The notes under the pieces were generated by a model. The model did not search any database. It saw only the letters and a program-made list of their open reading frames with translations, and was not told the DNA's origin. Shown here piece by piece: positions 27,387-36,027 of a stretch of 64,000 nucleotides of DNA. The position numbers and the translations under genes were made by a program. This stretch comes from Bacteroidota bacterium. Its GTDB lineage: Bacteria; Bacteroidota; Bacteroidia; Bacteroidales; NBLH01. Position 1 is the stretch's first letter, and the number at the start of each line of letters is the position of its first letter. The stretch lies in contig JANYKN010000196.1 in assembly GCA_025361565.1 (NCBI GenBank), forward strand, positions 1-64,000, written 5' to 3'.

Positions 27387-28262
27387 ATGGAATACGAATA
27401 CCCTTTATTTCGACCGCCTTCTGAAGCCAATTCATTGATATTTCAAGTAACGCATGGTTGCTCTTGGAACAAATGTGTTTTTTGCGAGATGTATTCCACC
27501 AAATCGTTTAAGGTAAAAAAACCCGAAACGATAAAAATGGAAATTGAAAAAATGAAATCCTTGGGTTCAAAAGTGAACAAGGTGTTTTTTGCCGATGGCG
27601 ATGCATTGGTTTTAAGTACTCCAAAACTTTTAAATATCCTGACGGAACTTAATGCAGCTTTCCCAAACCTGCGAAGAATTTCGGCCTATGCCAAGCCCAA
27701 AGATATAGCTGCCAAAAGTGTGCAGGAATTGACCGAACTCAGGCAAGCTGGCTTGAATTTGCTTTATACCGGATTGGAATCGGGCGATGATATGGTATTG
27801 AAACTGATGAACAAAGGCGAAACATATCAATCTTCTGTTGAAGGAATGTGCAAATGCAAAAAGGCAGGCATTAAAAGCTCAGTTATGATAATCAATGGAT
27901 TGGGTGGAATCCAGTATTCCACGCAACATGCAGTTAATTCTGCCAAATTGGTCAATGAAATTCAACCCGAATATTTATCCACTTTGGTTTTAAGTTTTCC
28001 TTTTGGAATCGATCATTTTAAAAAAAGGCTTCATGCAGATTTTACTTTACCTGATACCATTGGATTGCTAGATGAACTTGGATTATTTATTGCCAATACT
28101 GATTTGGAATCAAGTATTTTTAGAAGCGATCATGCGTCAAATTATCTTGTGCTGAAAGGCATTTTGGGTAAAGATAAAGAAATGCTACTTCAAAAAATTT
28201 CAAATGCCATTCAAAAACCGGAAGAAGCATCCTTAAGGGAAGAATGGGAGCGGGGATTGTGA
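27387..28262 (+). CDS. Radical SAM protein with CX4CX2C cluster motif
   Basis: A 291-aa radical SAM protein. The cluster ligands are in 'THGCSWNKCVFCEMY' (residues about 25-34), spaced CX4CX2C rather than the usual CX3CX2C; this spacing is known in some radical SAM subfamilies. It continues with 'VFFADGDALVLSTPKLLNIL', 'RISAYAKPKDI', 'LYTGLESGDDMVLKLMNKG' and 'MIINGLGG', giving an Elp3/HemN-like partial TIM barrel. It binds a [4Fe-4S] cluster and S-adenosylmethionine; the substrate is unknown. It has no accessory domain and no obvious operon partner. Confidence 0.88.
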   Translation: MEYEYPLFRPPSEANSLIFQVTHGCSWNKCVFCEMYSTKSFKVKKPETIKMEIEKMKSLGSKVNKVFFADGDALVLSTPKLLNILTELNAAFPNLRRISAYAKPKDIAAKSVQELTELRQAGLNLLYTGLESGDDMVLKLMNKGETYQSSVEGMCKCKKAGIKSSVMIINGLGGIQYSTQHAVNSAKLVNEIQPEYLSTLVLSFPFGIDHFKKRLHADFTLPDTIGLLDELGLFIANTDLESSIFRSDHASNYLVLKGILGKDKEMLLQKISNAIQKPEEASLREEWERGL

Positions 28263-28354
28263 AAATGAAAGTTTAGCCCAGTTTCGGTTACGCACAACGG
28301 CCTGGTTTTTAAAAGTTTGGTATTTGATTTAAATTTTTTAATACGCATACAGTC

Positions 28355-29164
28355 TTATTTCGAAAACTCAATTTCTACATTATTTATCAAACCTTCAGGC
28401 AAAAGATTCATTTCTGCCATATATTGATAAAAAAGTTTCATCGATTTCCTTTTATCGTCGTTTAGTTTATAACTAATGCAATTGGTGAAATAATCCTTCA
28501 GGTCAATTTTGGAATTCGGAAACTTCATCTCATATTCTTTAACAACCTGATCGATATTATCTAAACCTATTTGTAAGGATTTGTTAAACCTGTCAATAAA
28601 TTCCGGATCAATTGGTTTATTTGCAACCCATGCTGCAAATACAAATGGAAGTCCTGTAAATGTGAACCATTCCATCGAAAGATCATATACAAATTGATAT
28701 TCCTTTTTAATAAAAAAAGTCCGGTCACCAATAATTACACCTGCGCTGGTTCCTGCAATATTATTTTCAAAACCTTCGGTTGCATGTATCCATTTTGGGT
28801 TTATTTTCCAATGTTTCTCAGCTAGAATTTGAACCAGGTTAACAGATGTTCGTGATTGATAATCAAGATAAATCGATTCGATTTGATTCAACGGAACATC
28901 GCTCAACAATAAAACCGTTTTTACTTTTTTAAAAGCTCCAAGGCAATAATTCGAAATAAATATTGGATTTTTAACAAAGGGAATAGCCGCAACAGGCATC
29001 AATGCGATATCGACCTTATTTTCAATTAGTCTTTTAGCACTTTCTGAAGGCATATTTAGCTCAAATATATAATTATTGAGTATTTTTGAATGATTAAGCC
29101 CATATAAAAAAGGAAGAGTATTTAAATAGGATACTGCCGAAATTTTAATTTTATCCATATTCAT
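28355..29164 (-). CDS. mqnA: Chorismate dehydratase MqnA (futalosine pathway)
   Basis: Matches the MqnA/MqnD periplasmic-binding-like fold: 'KIKISAVSYLNTLPFLYGL', 'LNMPSESAKRLIENKVDIALMPVAAIPF', 'IYLDYQSRTSVNLVQIL', 'GVIIGDRTF', 'TGLPFVFAAWVANKP'. MqnA dehydrates chorismate to 3-[(1-carboxyvinyl)oxy]benzoate, the first step of menaquinone synthesis by the futalosine route. The track start at 29326 would add 54 cysteine-rich residues overlapping the upstream EI24 gene; the ATG at 29164 (or 29158) is right, leaving a gap of 8 bases after the EI24 stop. It is about 269 aa, typical for the family. Confidence 0.9.
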   Translation of the reverse strand: MNMDKIKISAVSYLNTLPFLYGLNHSKILNNYIFELNMPSESAKRLIENKVDIALMPVAAIPFVKNPIFISNYCLGAFKKVKTVLLLSDVPLNQIESIYLDYQSRTSVNLVQILAEKHWKINPKWIHATEGFENNIAGTSAGVIIGDRTFFIKKEYQFVYDLSMEWFTFTGLPFVFAAWVANKPIDPEFIDRFNKSLQIGLDNIDQVVKEYEMKFPNSKIDLKDYFTNCISYKLNDDKRKSMKLFYQYMAEMNLLPEGLINNVEIEFSK

Positions 29165-29172
29165 TTGATTTT

Positions 29173-29946
29173 TTAATCGATGTCGCTCGTATAAGCATTT
29201 GTTTGATGAATAGCAATTGTTGCTGCCACAGTTGAAACAATGGCCGCAAATGTGGAAACAAATGCTCCACACAAAGGTATCAACAGGAAAAATGAAAAAA
29301 CAGAACCATTTGAAATTGCCATCCACCTATATTTTCTAACGATAGATACACTTTCCCTTATGTTCATTTTTTGTCTTTCATTGTTATAATCAATAAATGA
29401 AAAACCATAAAAATAGGAAGAAATCAAGAATAGTACAACAGTTCCAAACCACCCAATAACAGGTATAAAACTGATGAAAAACATTAAAATAATAAAAAAA
29501 GTTTCTAACAGAAGGTTTCTTAAAGCAAGCAAAATACCCCTGAATATATCTTTAATCAGCTGTTTTAAACTGAAATCATATGTTTTACCTGTTATAATTT
29601 GTTCGGTTTTTTCTGATAAATAGGCCAAAACAGGTGACATTAAAACAATTATAATGTATCCGGAAAGATAGGCAAATACCAAAAATGAAATTACCCGGAT
29701 TACTACTTCCAGCAATCCACTGATGAATTTTGATAGAAATCCTGTTGTGTCCAACTTGATCCAGTCAAGAACTATTTCTTTCAAATAATCGATAAAGTCA
29801 GTTACCAGTGCTTGACCACCAATCAACATCAAAAGGCTTAATCCCAGAGGAACTAAGAATGTCCATGCCAATTTATTTTTAAAAATAAAACTGATGGCTT
29901 GTCCGTAAGTTCTTAGTCCTAATCCTATTTGATTTATTCTTGTCAT
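29173..29946 (-). CDS. EI24/CysZ-like membrane protein
   Basis: A 257-aa membrane protein of the EI24 domain family (CysZ-like): 'GLRTYGQAISFIFKNKLAWTFLVPLGLSLLM', four or more hydrophobic segments, and the conserved part 'FFISFIPVIGWFGTVVLFLISSYFYGFSFIDYNNERQKM'. CysZ members handle sulfate in Proteobacteria, but substrate is not conserved across the family. It is translationally close to mqnA (8 bases), so the two are an operon. Confident family, unknown transport role. Confidence 0.82.
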   Translation of the reverse strand: MTRINQIGLGLRTYGQAISFIFKNKLAWTFLVPLGLSLLMLIGGQALVTDFIDYLKEIVLDWIKLDTTGFLSKFISGLLEVVIRVISFLVFAYLSGYIIIVLMSPVLAYLSEKTEQIITGKTYDFSLKQLIKDIFRGILLALRNLLLETFFIILMFFISFIPVIGWFGTVVLFLISSYFYGFSFIDYNNERQKMNIRESVSIVRKYRWMAISNGSVFSFFLLIPLCGAFVSTFAAIVSTVAATIAIHQTNAYTSDID

Positions 29947-29965
29947 ATTTAATAAGTGAATTTCT

Positions 29966-30130
29966 AATGCTAAAATGTATGAATGCGTAAATGAGTGAAT
30001 ATTTTTAATGCCTTAATACATAATTAATTATCAAATATCAATGAATGATTCCTTTTCTTTCATAAATTGATGAGCTTTTTTTTAACCATTGTCTCATTCA
30101 TTCATCCATTCTTGCATTTAAGCATTAAGA
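29966..30130. repeat. TGAATG/CATTCA simple-repeat patches
   Basis: 'GAATGCGTAAATGAGTGAAT' (about 29980-29999) and 'TCATTCATTCATCCATTC' (about 30093-30113) are opposite-facing versions of units seen at 24716-24775. They lie between the EI24 gene and the creD remnant tail. Confidence 0.55.
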
Positions 30131-30307
30131 TCATTCATTCCTGAAATTGTACCAGTTAATCTTTCTAGATAAAAACATGATTATTGCCATAACTATGAAT
30201 AAACCAATACTTCCCATTAAAAGTGCGTAATCTTCCAACTGCAGAATCACAAATATAAAAGCATACAATATAAATAGAATCAACGCTGTGAATCCTGTAA
30301 GGGACAT
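30131..30307 (-). CDS. CreD C-terminal fragment, separated by an in-frame stop
   Basis: A 58-codon frame too short for the ORF track. It encodes 'MSLTGFTALILFILYAFIFV', then 'LQLEDYALLMGSIGLF' and a basic tail 'SRKINWYN'. This is exactly the ending expected of CreD ('...LQLEDYALLLGSLGLF...'). It is in the same frame as the creD body (30311-31468), separated only by TAA-AAA before its ATG. It could be re-initiated as a separate two-helix peptide, or be the tail of an intact protein if the stop is an error or is read through. It was read directly from the sequence. Confidence 0.8.
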   Translation of the reverse strand: MSLTGFTALILFILYAFIFVILQLEDYALLMGSIGLFIVMAIIMFLSRKINWYNFRNE

Positions 30308-30310
30308 TTT

Positions 30311-31468
30311 TTAAAAAATGCTGTGGGAATAAAAGCTTATCAGCGAAATAGTTGCTATTGCAGATATCAAATAAGCTAAATTAAAACTTAGGTGTTCCGA
30401 AATTGATAAAAGCAACGAATAAAATATGATTAAAGCAAGTCCAACCAACAAATATTGAATGGGATGGATCCTGGTTTTATTTAATACTTCAACAAAGAAA
30501 AAGACAAGGAATGTAAAAACAATAATCATGATGGCATATTTGGCCGATCTGGTTGATTTTTGATAATGATCAACCGGAATCAATAAGCTTACTCCAAAAG
30601 CAGCATCTTCAACATGGTGCAGGTTTCCTAACCACTGCTGTGGAAAGTTCCGGTTCAGGTGTAATACTTTCCAGTTTGCAACAAAATCATTTTTAGTAAT
30701 CTTGCTGTTATCTGGCAAAAAAGCACCTTTAAAACTCGGATTTTCCCATTTTGAATGAAGTTTAACCGTGGTCATTTTCCCTAGTGGCGAAAAGTAGATT
30801 TCTTCGCTTCCCCTCAGGTTCAGGTGAAATGAAAATTTTTTGACATCTTCATTTTTTTTGCCCGACAAGTCAATAGAAGTGCTTATTCCTGATGCAATTA
30901 CATCTGTTGACTCAACTCCTGGATTAAAAGAGAATTCTTCATTGTTCCATTTCAAAACAATATTTTCCTTAATTCCTCTCATATCAGGTATTCCAAGCGA
31001 AAGAAATGCTTTATCCCATAATATTTCATCCTCTTCAATTTTCCAACCTTTAAAATCAAAACCATTAAAGTTGCCAGAAAAGTTAAGATCCGCAGTATAA
31101 ACAACCACATCATAGATTCCACGATGACGCTTTTCGGGAATTATCTCACCTTTAATATCCAGCATCTCAGGCAGAAAATGGGCATACTCAATTTGCGTGT
31201 AAACTTCATTTTTATCGTTTACATAATGCTTTCGATATGGTATTGAAACAATTGGGCCGCTGAGTGTCTGAACTTGTCCCCAAACAGAACTAACTTCATT
31301 TTTTGCATCATTTCCCCTGTATTCACGTTCAGTAATTAAATCCTGCACCATCAATGTTGGGATTAACAGGATTAGCACCATAAAACCAATGGTTAAAATC
31401 CGGATAGTAAGTGAATTTCTCATCCATGCATTGAATTTTTCAAAAAAAGATTGATCGTTTGGGTTCAT
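30311..31468 (-). CDS. creD: Inner-membrane protein CreD, truncated by a premature stop
   Basis: A 385-aa CreD (cell envelope integrity protein). It has an N-terminal helix ('LTIRILTIGFMVLILLIPTLMVQDLITERE'), a large periplasmic beta domain ('LSGPIVSIPYRKH', 'GFDFKGWKIEEDEILWDKAFLSLGIPDMRGI'), and C-terminal helices 'YQKSTRSAKYAIMIIVFTFLVFFF', 'IHPIQYLLVGLALIIFYSLLLSISEHLSFNLAYLIS'. The family is about 440-450 aa. Here translation stops after 'SHSIF' at a TAA inside a T6A6 run, and the missing two helices follow in the same frame (30131-30307). CreD contributes to envelope homeostasis in Gammaproteobacteria. Confidence 0.85.
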   Translation of the reverse strand: MNPNDQSFFEKFNAWMRNSLTIRILTIGFMVLILLIPTLMVQDLITEREYRGNDAKNEVSSVWGQVQTLSGPIVSIPYRKHYVNDKNEVYTQIEYAHFLPEMLDIKGEIIPEKRHRGIYDVVVYTADLNFSGNFNGFDFKGWKIEEDEILWDKAFLSLGIPDMRGIKENIVLKWNNEEFSFNPGVESTDVIASGISTSIDLSGKKNEDVKKFSFHLNLRGSEEIYFSPLGKMTTVKLHSKWENPSFKGAFLPDNSKITKNDFVANWKVLHLNRNFPQQWLGNLHHVEDAAFGVSLLIPVDHYQKSTRSAKYAIMIIVFTFLVFFFVEVLNKTRIHPIQYLLVGLALIIFYSLLLSISEHLSFNLAYLISAIATISLISFYSHSIF

Positions 31469-31568
31469 AGCATTCGTATTTTAGTTTATTTTTGGTATTT
31501 AAAAGATAGAATCTTTTATAAATAAAAATATAGAGTAATTATTCAAACAGTTTTCAATTTCATTCAAT

Positions 31569-33899
31569 TTAAAATCTCATTCCAATAATTAGAATATCAT
31601 CCAATTGTTTCAAGTCTCCTTTCCAGTTTTCAAAATTACTATCAATCAGTTCTTTTTGAATATACATTGATTCATTATTAATCGAAAGTAAAAGTTCCTT
31701 GAACTGTTTGCTCTTGAATTTTCCACCGGAAGTGCCACCAAATTGATCCAAATAACCATCAGAAAACAAATAGATTGTATCTTTTTCCTGTAGTTGGATG
31801 GAGTGGTTTGTAAATGGTTCAGCATCTTTGATATGTATACCAATTGGCATTTTGTTTCCTTTTATTTCTGTAAGCTCATTATTTCTAATCATCAAAAGAG
31901 GATTATAAGCTCCAGCAAATTTTAGCTCCTTGGTTTCCATATTTATCACTGTGAGCGCAATGTCCATACCGTCTTTGGCTTCATCATCGCGCCAAGTTTG
32001 ATGCAGTGCATCAATTATTCTCAGGCTCAGCCTGTTTAAAATGTCACCAGGGTCAACAACATGATCTGTCACAATTTCATTTAAAAACGAAATGCCGAGC
32101 ATACTCATAAATGCACCAGGAACTCCATGTCCTGTGCAGTCTGCAGCAGCAATGACCAAATATTTATCCAGTTTTTTCATCCAATAAAAATCACCGCTTA
32201 CTATGTCTCTTGGTTTGAAATAAATAAAATAATCGGGAATCAAATTCACAAATATATTGCGGTGAGGTAATACTGCAGTTTGTATTCGTTTGGCATACTG
32301 AATACTGTCGGTAATTTCTTTTTCCTTTAGAACAGCTATATCTCTTTGAATTTCTACTAATTCTCTTTGTGCTGTTATTTCTTCGTTTAATTGTTTTAAT
32401 TCTTCATTTTTTTGAAGTATTTCTTCTTTTTGGGCAGCAAGCAAGATGTTTGATTTTTGTTTAATCCTGTATCCTCTATATATAAAAAAGGCCAATAAAG
32501 CCATTAGTGCCAATCCTAAAAAAGCACCTTTGGTATACATTGCTTGCGTGCGGATTTCTTCCTCAGCTTTAAGATCTTTTTTTTGCTGTTCAAGCTCCAT
32601 TTCCTTTTGTTTTTTATTTACAGCATAATTGATTTCTTGTTTGTTTAAATTCCCGGCTGTTTCTTTATTCCTGATTCTCTTTTCCATTTCAGAAAAGAGC
32701 TTATGGCTTTCGTAGGCTTTTTGATATTGACCGGTTGCAACATAAGATTTACTCATATTTTCGGCTATTTCGCTTACCAGTTCAGGTGGGGAATTTAATT
32801 CTTTGGTAATTTCAAATGCTTGTTTGTAATACTTAAGGGCCTCATCGAATTTTTTTATTTCGTGATAATAATTTCCATAACTGATATATGAGTATGTTAT
32901 TCCATTTTTATCACCCATTTCCTTATAGGCTTTTAAACTTTTATCGAAAAACTCAATCACATTGTCGAATTTTCCTCTCTTCAAATTAATGTCTCCAATA
33001 CTGTTATTTGTAAGTGCAATACCCTTTTTAAAGCCAATTTCGGAGTATAATGGTAAACTTTTTTGATAATATTCAATTGCCGTTATATAATATTTATCAA
33101 TTTGTTTTTTGTTAACCGAATCCAATCCAGATCTTCCTTTTTCTTTATAGATATCTCCATAATTATTGTAGATATCGGCCATACTTTTTTTATCACCAAT
33201 TTTTTTCGAAATTACCAGCGCTTTTTCATAATAGTCTATAGCCTTTTTAAAATCTTCCTGCACTTTGTATATATTTCCAATGTTATTGTAGGTAGAAGCA
33301 ATTTCAGGTTCATTACCTAATTCCTCATGGCTTTTGAGGCTTAAAAATGAATATTCAAGGGCTTGACCAAAATTTGCCTGTTCAAGATAGATATTGGCAA
33401 TATTGTTATTTGATCTGGCTAATCCATCAATATCTTTTATTGATTTTTGAATGGCAGAGCTTTTAATATAGCTTTCGAGCGCTTTATCATATTGTCCAAG
33501 ATTTTTATAAATAATTCCAATATTGTTATAGGCGCGTGCCTCTCCCCAAGAATCACCTGCTTCCTGCCAGGTTTTAAGGCTAAGGGTAAAGTTTTGGATG
33601 GCCTTGTCATTTTCACCTTTCAAATAATACAAAATTCCTATCTGACGATAAGAATTGGCAACGCCTTTGTAAAAATCTGCTTTTTGTCCAACTTTTAGCG
33701 CTAAATTGCAATAGACAAAAGCAGTATCAGCATTTAATTGTGAATAGATTTTAGCCAACTCAAGGTAATTGTTAACTATATTTGAATCTTTGGGCGCATT
33801 TTGAACTACTTTTTTTAAGCTGTCAATTGTCGAAACCTGGGCATATATTCCGGATTGTAAGAATATGATAAAAACAAGCAATAAGGTTTTGAGTTTCAT
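31569..33899 (-). CDS. TPR-SpoIIE-type serine phosphatase
   Basis: A 776-aa sensor phosphatase. It has a signal peptide (1-20), about eight tetratricopeptide repeats ('AYNNIGIIYKNLGQYDKALESYIKS', 'TYNNIGNIYKVQEDFKKAIDYYEKA'), a membrane helix near 457-475 ('GAFLGLALMALLAFFIYRGY'), a coiled coil ('EEILQKNEELKQLNEEITAQ'), and a C-terminal PP2C/SpoIIE domain with 'SGDFYWMKKLDKYLVIAAADCTGHGVPGAFMSMLG' and 'YLFSDGYLDQFGG'. It would sense a periplasmic signal and dephosphorylate a Ser/Thr-phosphorylated partner, typically a SpoIIAA-type protein. A SpoIIAA-like protein is encoded divergently next to it. Confidence 0.9.
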   Translation of the reverse strand: MKLKTLLLVFIIFLQSGIYAQVSTIDSLKKVVQNAPKDSNIVNNYLELAKIYSQLNADTAFVYCNLALKVGQKADFYKGVANSYRQIGILYYLKGENDKAIQNFTLSLKTWQEAGDSWGEARAYNNIGIIYKNLGQYDKALESYIKSSAIQKSIKDIDGLARSNNNIANIYLEQANFGQALEYSFLSLKSHEELGNEPEIASTYNNIGNIYKVQEDFKKAIDYYEKALVISKKIGDKKSMADIYNNYGDIYKEKGRSGLDSVNKKQIDKYYITAIEYYQKSLPLYSEIGFKKGIALTNNSIGDINLKRGKFDNVIEFFDKSLKAYKEMGDKNGITYSYISYGNYYHEIKKFDEALKYYKQAFEITKELNSPPELVSEIAENMSKSYVATGQYQKAYESHKLFSEMEKRIRNKETAGNLNKQEINYAVNKKQKEMELEQQKKDLKAEEEIRTQAMYTKGAFLGLALMALLAFFIYRGYRIKQKSNILLAAQKEEILQKNEELKQLNEEITAQRELVEIQRDIAVLKEKEITDSIQYAKRIQTAVLPHRNIFVNLIPDYFIYFKPRDIVSGDFYWMKKLDKYLVIAAADCTGHGVPGAFMSMLGISFLNEIVTDHVVDPGDILNRLSLRIIDALHQTWRDDEAKDGMDIALTVINMETKELKFAGAYNPLLMIRNNELTEIKGNKMPIGIHIKDAEPFTNHSIQLQEKDTIYLFSDGYLDQFGGTSGGKFKSKQFKELLLSINNESMYIQKELIDSNFENWKGDLKQLDDILIIGMRF

Positions 33900-34170
33900 T
33901 TTTCCTTTAATTAAACCATTAGCTTGGTAAAAGTAACTAAAATGCGTTATTTAATGTTTGATTATTGCAATTTTTATTAGTCAATTTTATTACGTTTAAT
34001 AATTTCAAAACTTTGATTGTTGGTGGGCATTTGATTATCATTTTTCAACTGATTTGAAAATTATAATAAATAAGATGAACGATATTCTAGATAGATTATA
34101 TATTTTTACTTTGCTATTTAAGAGTAGATATTTAATAAAAATAATGTGTTTTTCTTTAATTTACTGATTG

Positions 34171-34572
34171 ATGAGAGTTTTTGAGAACAGGCATCTTAGT
34201 ATAGATTATTTTGATGAAAAATCTTACTTTAAGGTTGTTCGGATTAGTTCAGAAGAACTGGATGATGAATCTTATAAAGAATTAATGCTTGAATGGAGAG
34301 AACAAATTGAGTATTACACTCCTTTAATTCAGTTGGTAAGTTACCTGAACTACTACACACCTATTCCTCCTCGCATGCAAATCTGGATTAGTGAAAATCT
34401 GGTTAAGCCATCATTCGAAGTAGGAATGCAAAAAGTAGCTTTCATTATTAGCCGCGATTTATATGTTCAGATTTCAGTTGAACAAACTATGAAGGAATCA
34501 TCCGGTGAAAAGCTATCTGTTAAATATTTCGATAATGAAATAGATGCTGAAAAATGGTTGTTTGAAATTTAG
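34171..34572 (+). CDS. SpoIIAA/STAS-like fold protein
   Basis: A 133-aa soluble protein without a signal peptide. The alternating pattern with 'YFDEKSYFKVVRIS...ESYKELMLEWREQIEYY', a middle 'IPPRMQIWISENLVKPSFEVGMQKVAFIISRDLYVQISVEQTMKE' and the ending 'VKYFDNEIDAEKWLFEI' is that of the SpoIIAA-like/STAS-SEC14 group common in Bacteroidota. Function unknown; some act in partner-switching signalling, others are uncharacterised. The ATG at 34171 is preferred to the TTG at 34168. It is divergent from the SpoIIE phosphatase gene. Confidence 0.6.
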   Translation: MRVFENRHLSIDYFDEKSYFKVVRISSEELDDESYKELMLEWREQIEYYTPLIQLVSYLNYYTPIPPRMQIWISENLVKPSFEVGMQKVAFIISRDLYVQISVEQTMKESSGEKLSVKYFDNEIDAEKWLFEI

Positions 34573-34611
34573 CAATCAAGGTCCTTATTTAAAAAATGTT
34601 ATTTGAAATAA

Positions 34612-34872
34612 TTATTTTTTTTCTTCGTTCTTTTTTTCTTCATCTTTTTTGTCTTTCAAAGGGCCTCTTTTATAAATAATTAATCCATTCAGAAAATTAC
34701 GTAGAAATTGATCGCCACATTCCATATATTTTTCATGATCCTCGGAACGGAACAATGCACCTAATTCACTGGCACTAATTTTAAAATCTACCAATTTGAG
34801 GATTTCAATAATTTCATCGTTTCGCAGATGAAGTGCTACTCGTAGCTTTTTTAATATGTCATTGTTTGTCAT
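34612..34872 (-). CDS. DUF1456 (YehS-like) single-repeat protein
   Basis: An 86-aa protein: 'MTNNDILKKLRVALHLRNDEIIEILKLVDF', 'SELGALFRSEDHEKYMECGDQFLRNFLNGLIIYKRG', then a Lys/Glu tail. E. coli YehS (DUF1456) has two copies of this unit; here there is one, closer to the second copy ('...CGDQFLRYFLRGL' type). The function is unknown. It follows rarD on the same strand, 19 bases after its stop, so co-transcription is likely. Confidence 0.85.
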   Translation of the reverse strand: MTNNDILKKLRVALHLRNDEIIEILKLVDFKISASELGALFRSEDHEKYMECGDQFLRNFLNGLIIYKRGPLKDKKDEEKKNEEKK

Positions 34873-34891
34873 ATCTTTTAGTAATTTGAAA

Positions 34892-35860
34892 TTAGTTATT
34901 TGAACCTGGAACTTTTGTGTTTTGTTGTTTGTTTTTAAATTGTAATCGTTTCATTATTTCATACTTAATTTCTTTTCGCGAAAAAGAATAAATAGCCAAA
35001 GCAATCCAAATACACCCAAAACTAATTTTATCAATATGGGTAAATGGTTCTTTATACAAAAAAATACCCAATACAAGGCTAATACTTGGCGATAAATATT
35101 GGAGAAAGCCCAATGTAGCAAGCGATACACGCTTTGCTCCCTGCGAAAAAAGCAGTAAAGGTATCGAAGTGGCCAGACCTGAAAATATAATCAAAATAAT
35201 TACAATAATCGGTAAAGCTTGATAAGCACCTGAGCCATCATTGACTTTATAAAATAAAAATCCAAAAGCTAATGGTGCTACCATAAGTGTTTCTGCTGCC
35301 AGACCGGTAAGTGAGCTCAGCTTGGATAATTTTTTAACCAATCCATATAATCCAAATGAAACTGCTAAAGAAAGTGCCACCCAGGGAACCTGATTGTATT
35401 GAAAGGCCACAAATACCACTCCTATTGTTGCAATTATAAGCGCAATTATCTGCCAAAAATCTGGCCGTTCTCTTAGAACTATTATACCCAATAATATGGT
35501 AAAAAGCGGGTTGATATAATATCCCAAACTCGCCTCAACAATATGGTTATTGTTTACCGACCATATATAAATAAGCCAGTTGACGCTTATTAAAACTGAT
35601 CCCAAAATTATACCAATAACTCCTTTAAAACTTGAAAAAGCTTGTTTGAACTCTTTCCATTTTTTTGACATAATGATGATTCCAATCAATAAAATGAAAG
35701 ACCAGAATATGCGATGTGCCAGAATTTCACCTGCTGGAATTTGTTTCAAAGCTTTCCAGTAAATAGGTAAAATACCCCAAAGACTATAGGCTGCCAATGT
35801 GTATAAAACTCCTCCACCACCTGGTTTTGCGTGCAATATTGCTATTTGTTTTTTTAGCAT
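34892..35860 (-). CDS. rarD: EamA-family permease RarD
   Basis: A 322-aa transporter with ten predicted helices and the RarD signature 'GVLYTLAAYSLWGILPIYWKALKQIPAGEILAHRIFWSFILL', plus 'GYYINPLFTILLGIIVLRERP' and 'GFLQYLSPSISLVLGIFLYKEPF' from the two EamA halves. RarD proteins are drug/metabolite transporters; the link to chloramphenicol sensitivity is known in Pseudomonas, but the natural substrate is unclear. Upstream of DUF1456 in the same direction. Confidence 0.88.
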   Translation of the reverse strand: MLKKQIAILHAKPGGGGVLYTLAAYSLWGILPIYWKALKQIPAGEILAHRIFWSFILLIGIIIMSKKWKEFKQAFSSFKGVIGIILGSVLISVNWLIYIWSVNNNHIVEASLGYYINPLFTILLGIIVLRERPDFWQIIALIIATIGVVFVAFQYNQVPWVALSLAVSFGLYGLVKKLSKLSSLTGLAAETLMVAPLAFGFLFYKVNDGSGAYQALPIIVIILIIFSGLATSIPLLLFSQGAKRVSLATLGFLQYLSPSISLVLGIFLYKEPFTHIDKISFGCIWIALAIYSFSRKEIKYEIMKRLQFKNKQQNTKVPGSNN

Positions 35861-36027
35861 AAAAAGATTAAAAGTAATTGATCATTTAATTGTAAAAAAT
35901 AGTCCCTAATAAATTTATGAGCTGTCAAAGGTACTATTTTGAAAAGAACTACAAGATTTTTACTCTTAATGAAAATTGAAAATGCCTTAATCAAATAGGG
36001 TTCTGTATACTTTTCAGCAACTTATAA

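Noticed and set aside
29165-29326. N-terminal extension of mqnA in the ORF track
   Set aside because: The 54 extra residues are cysteine- and phenylalanine-rich, overlap the EI24 gene in another frame, and precede a good ATG where MqnA homology starts.
30305-30318. Homopolymer indel as the cause of the split creD
   Set aside because: Both halves are in the same frame, so a single insertion or deletion in the T6A6 run would not join them; a substitution is needed.
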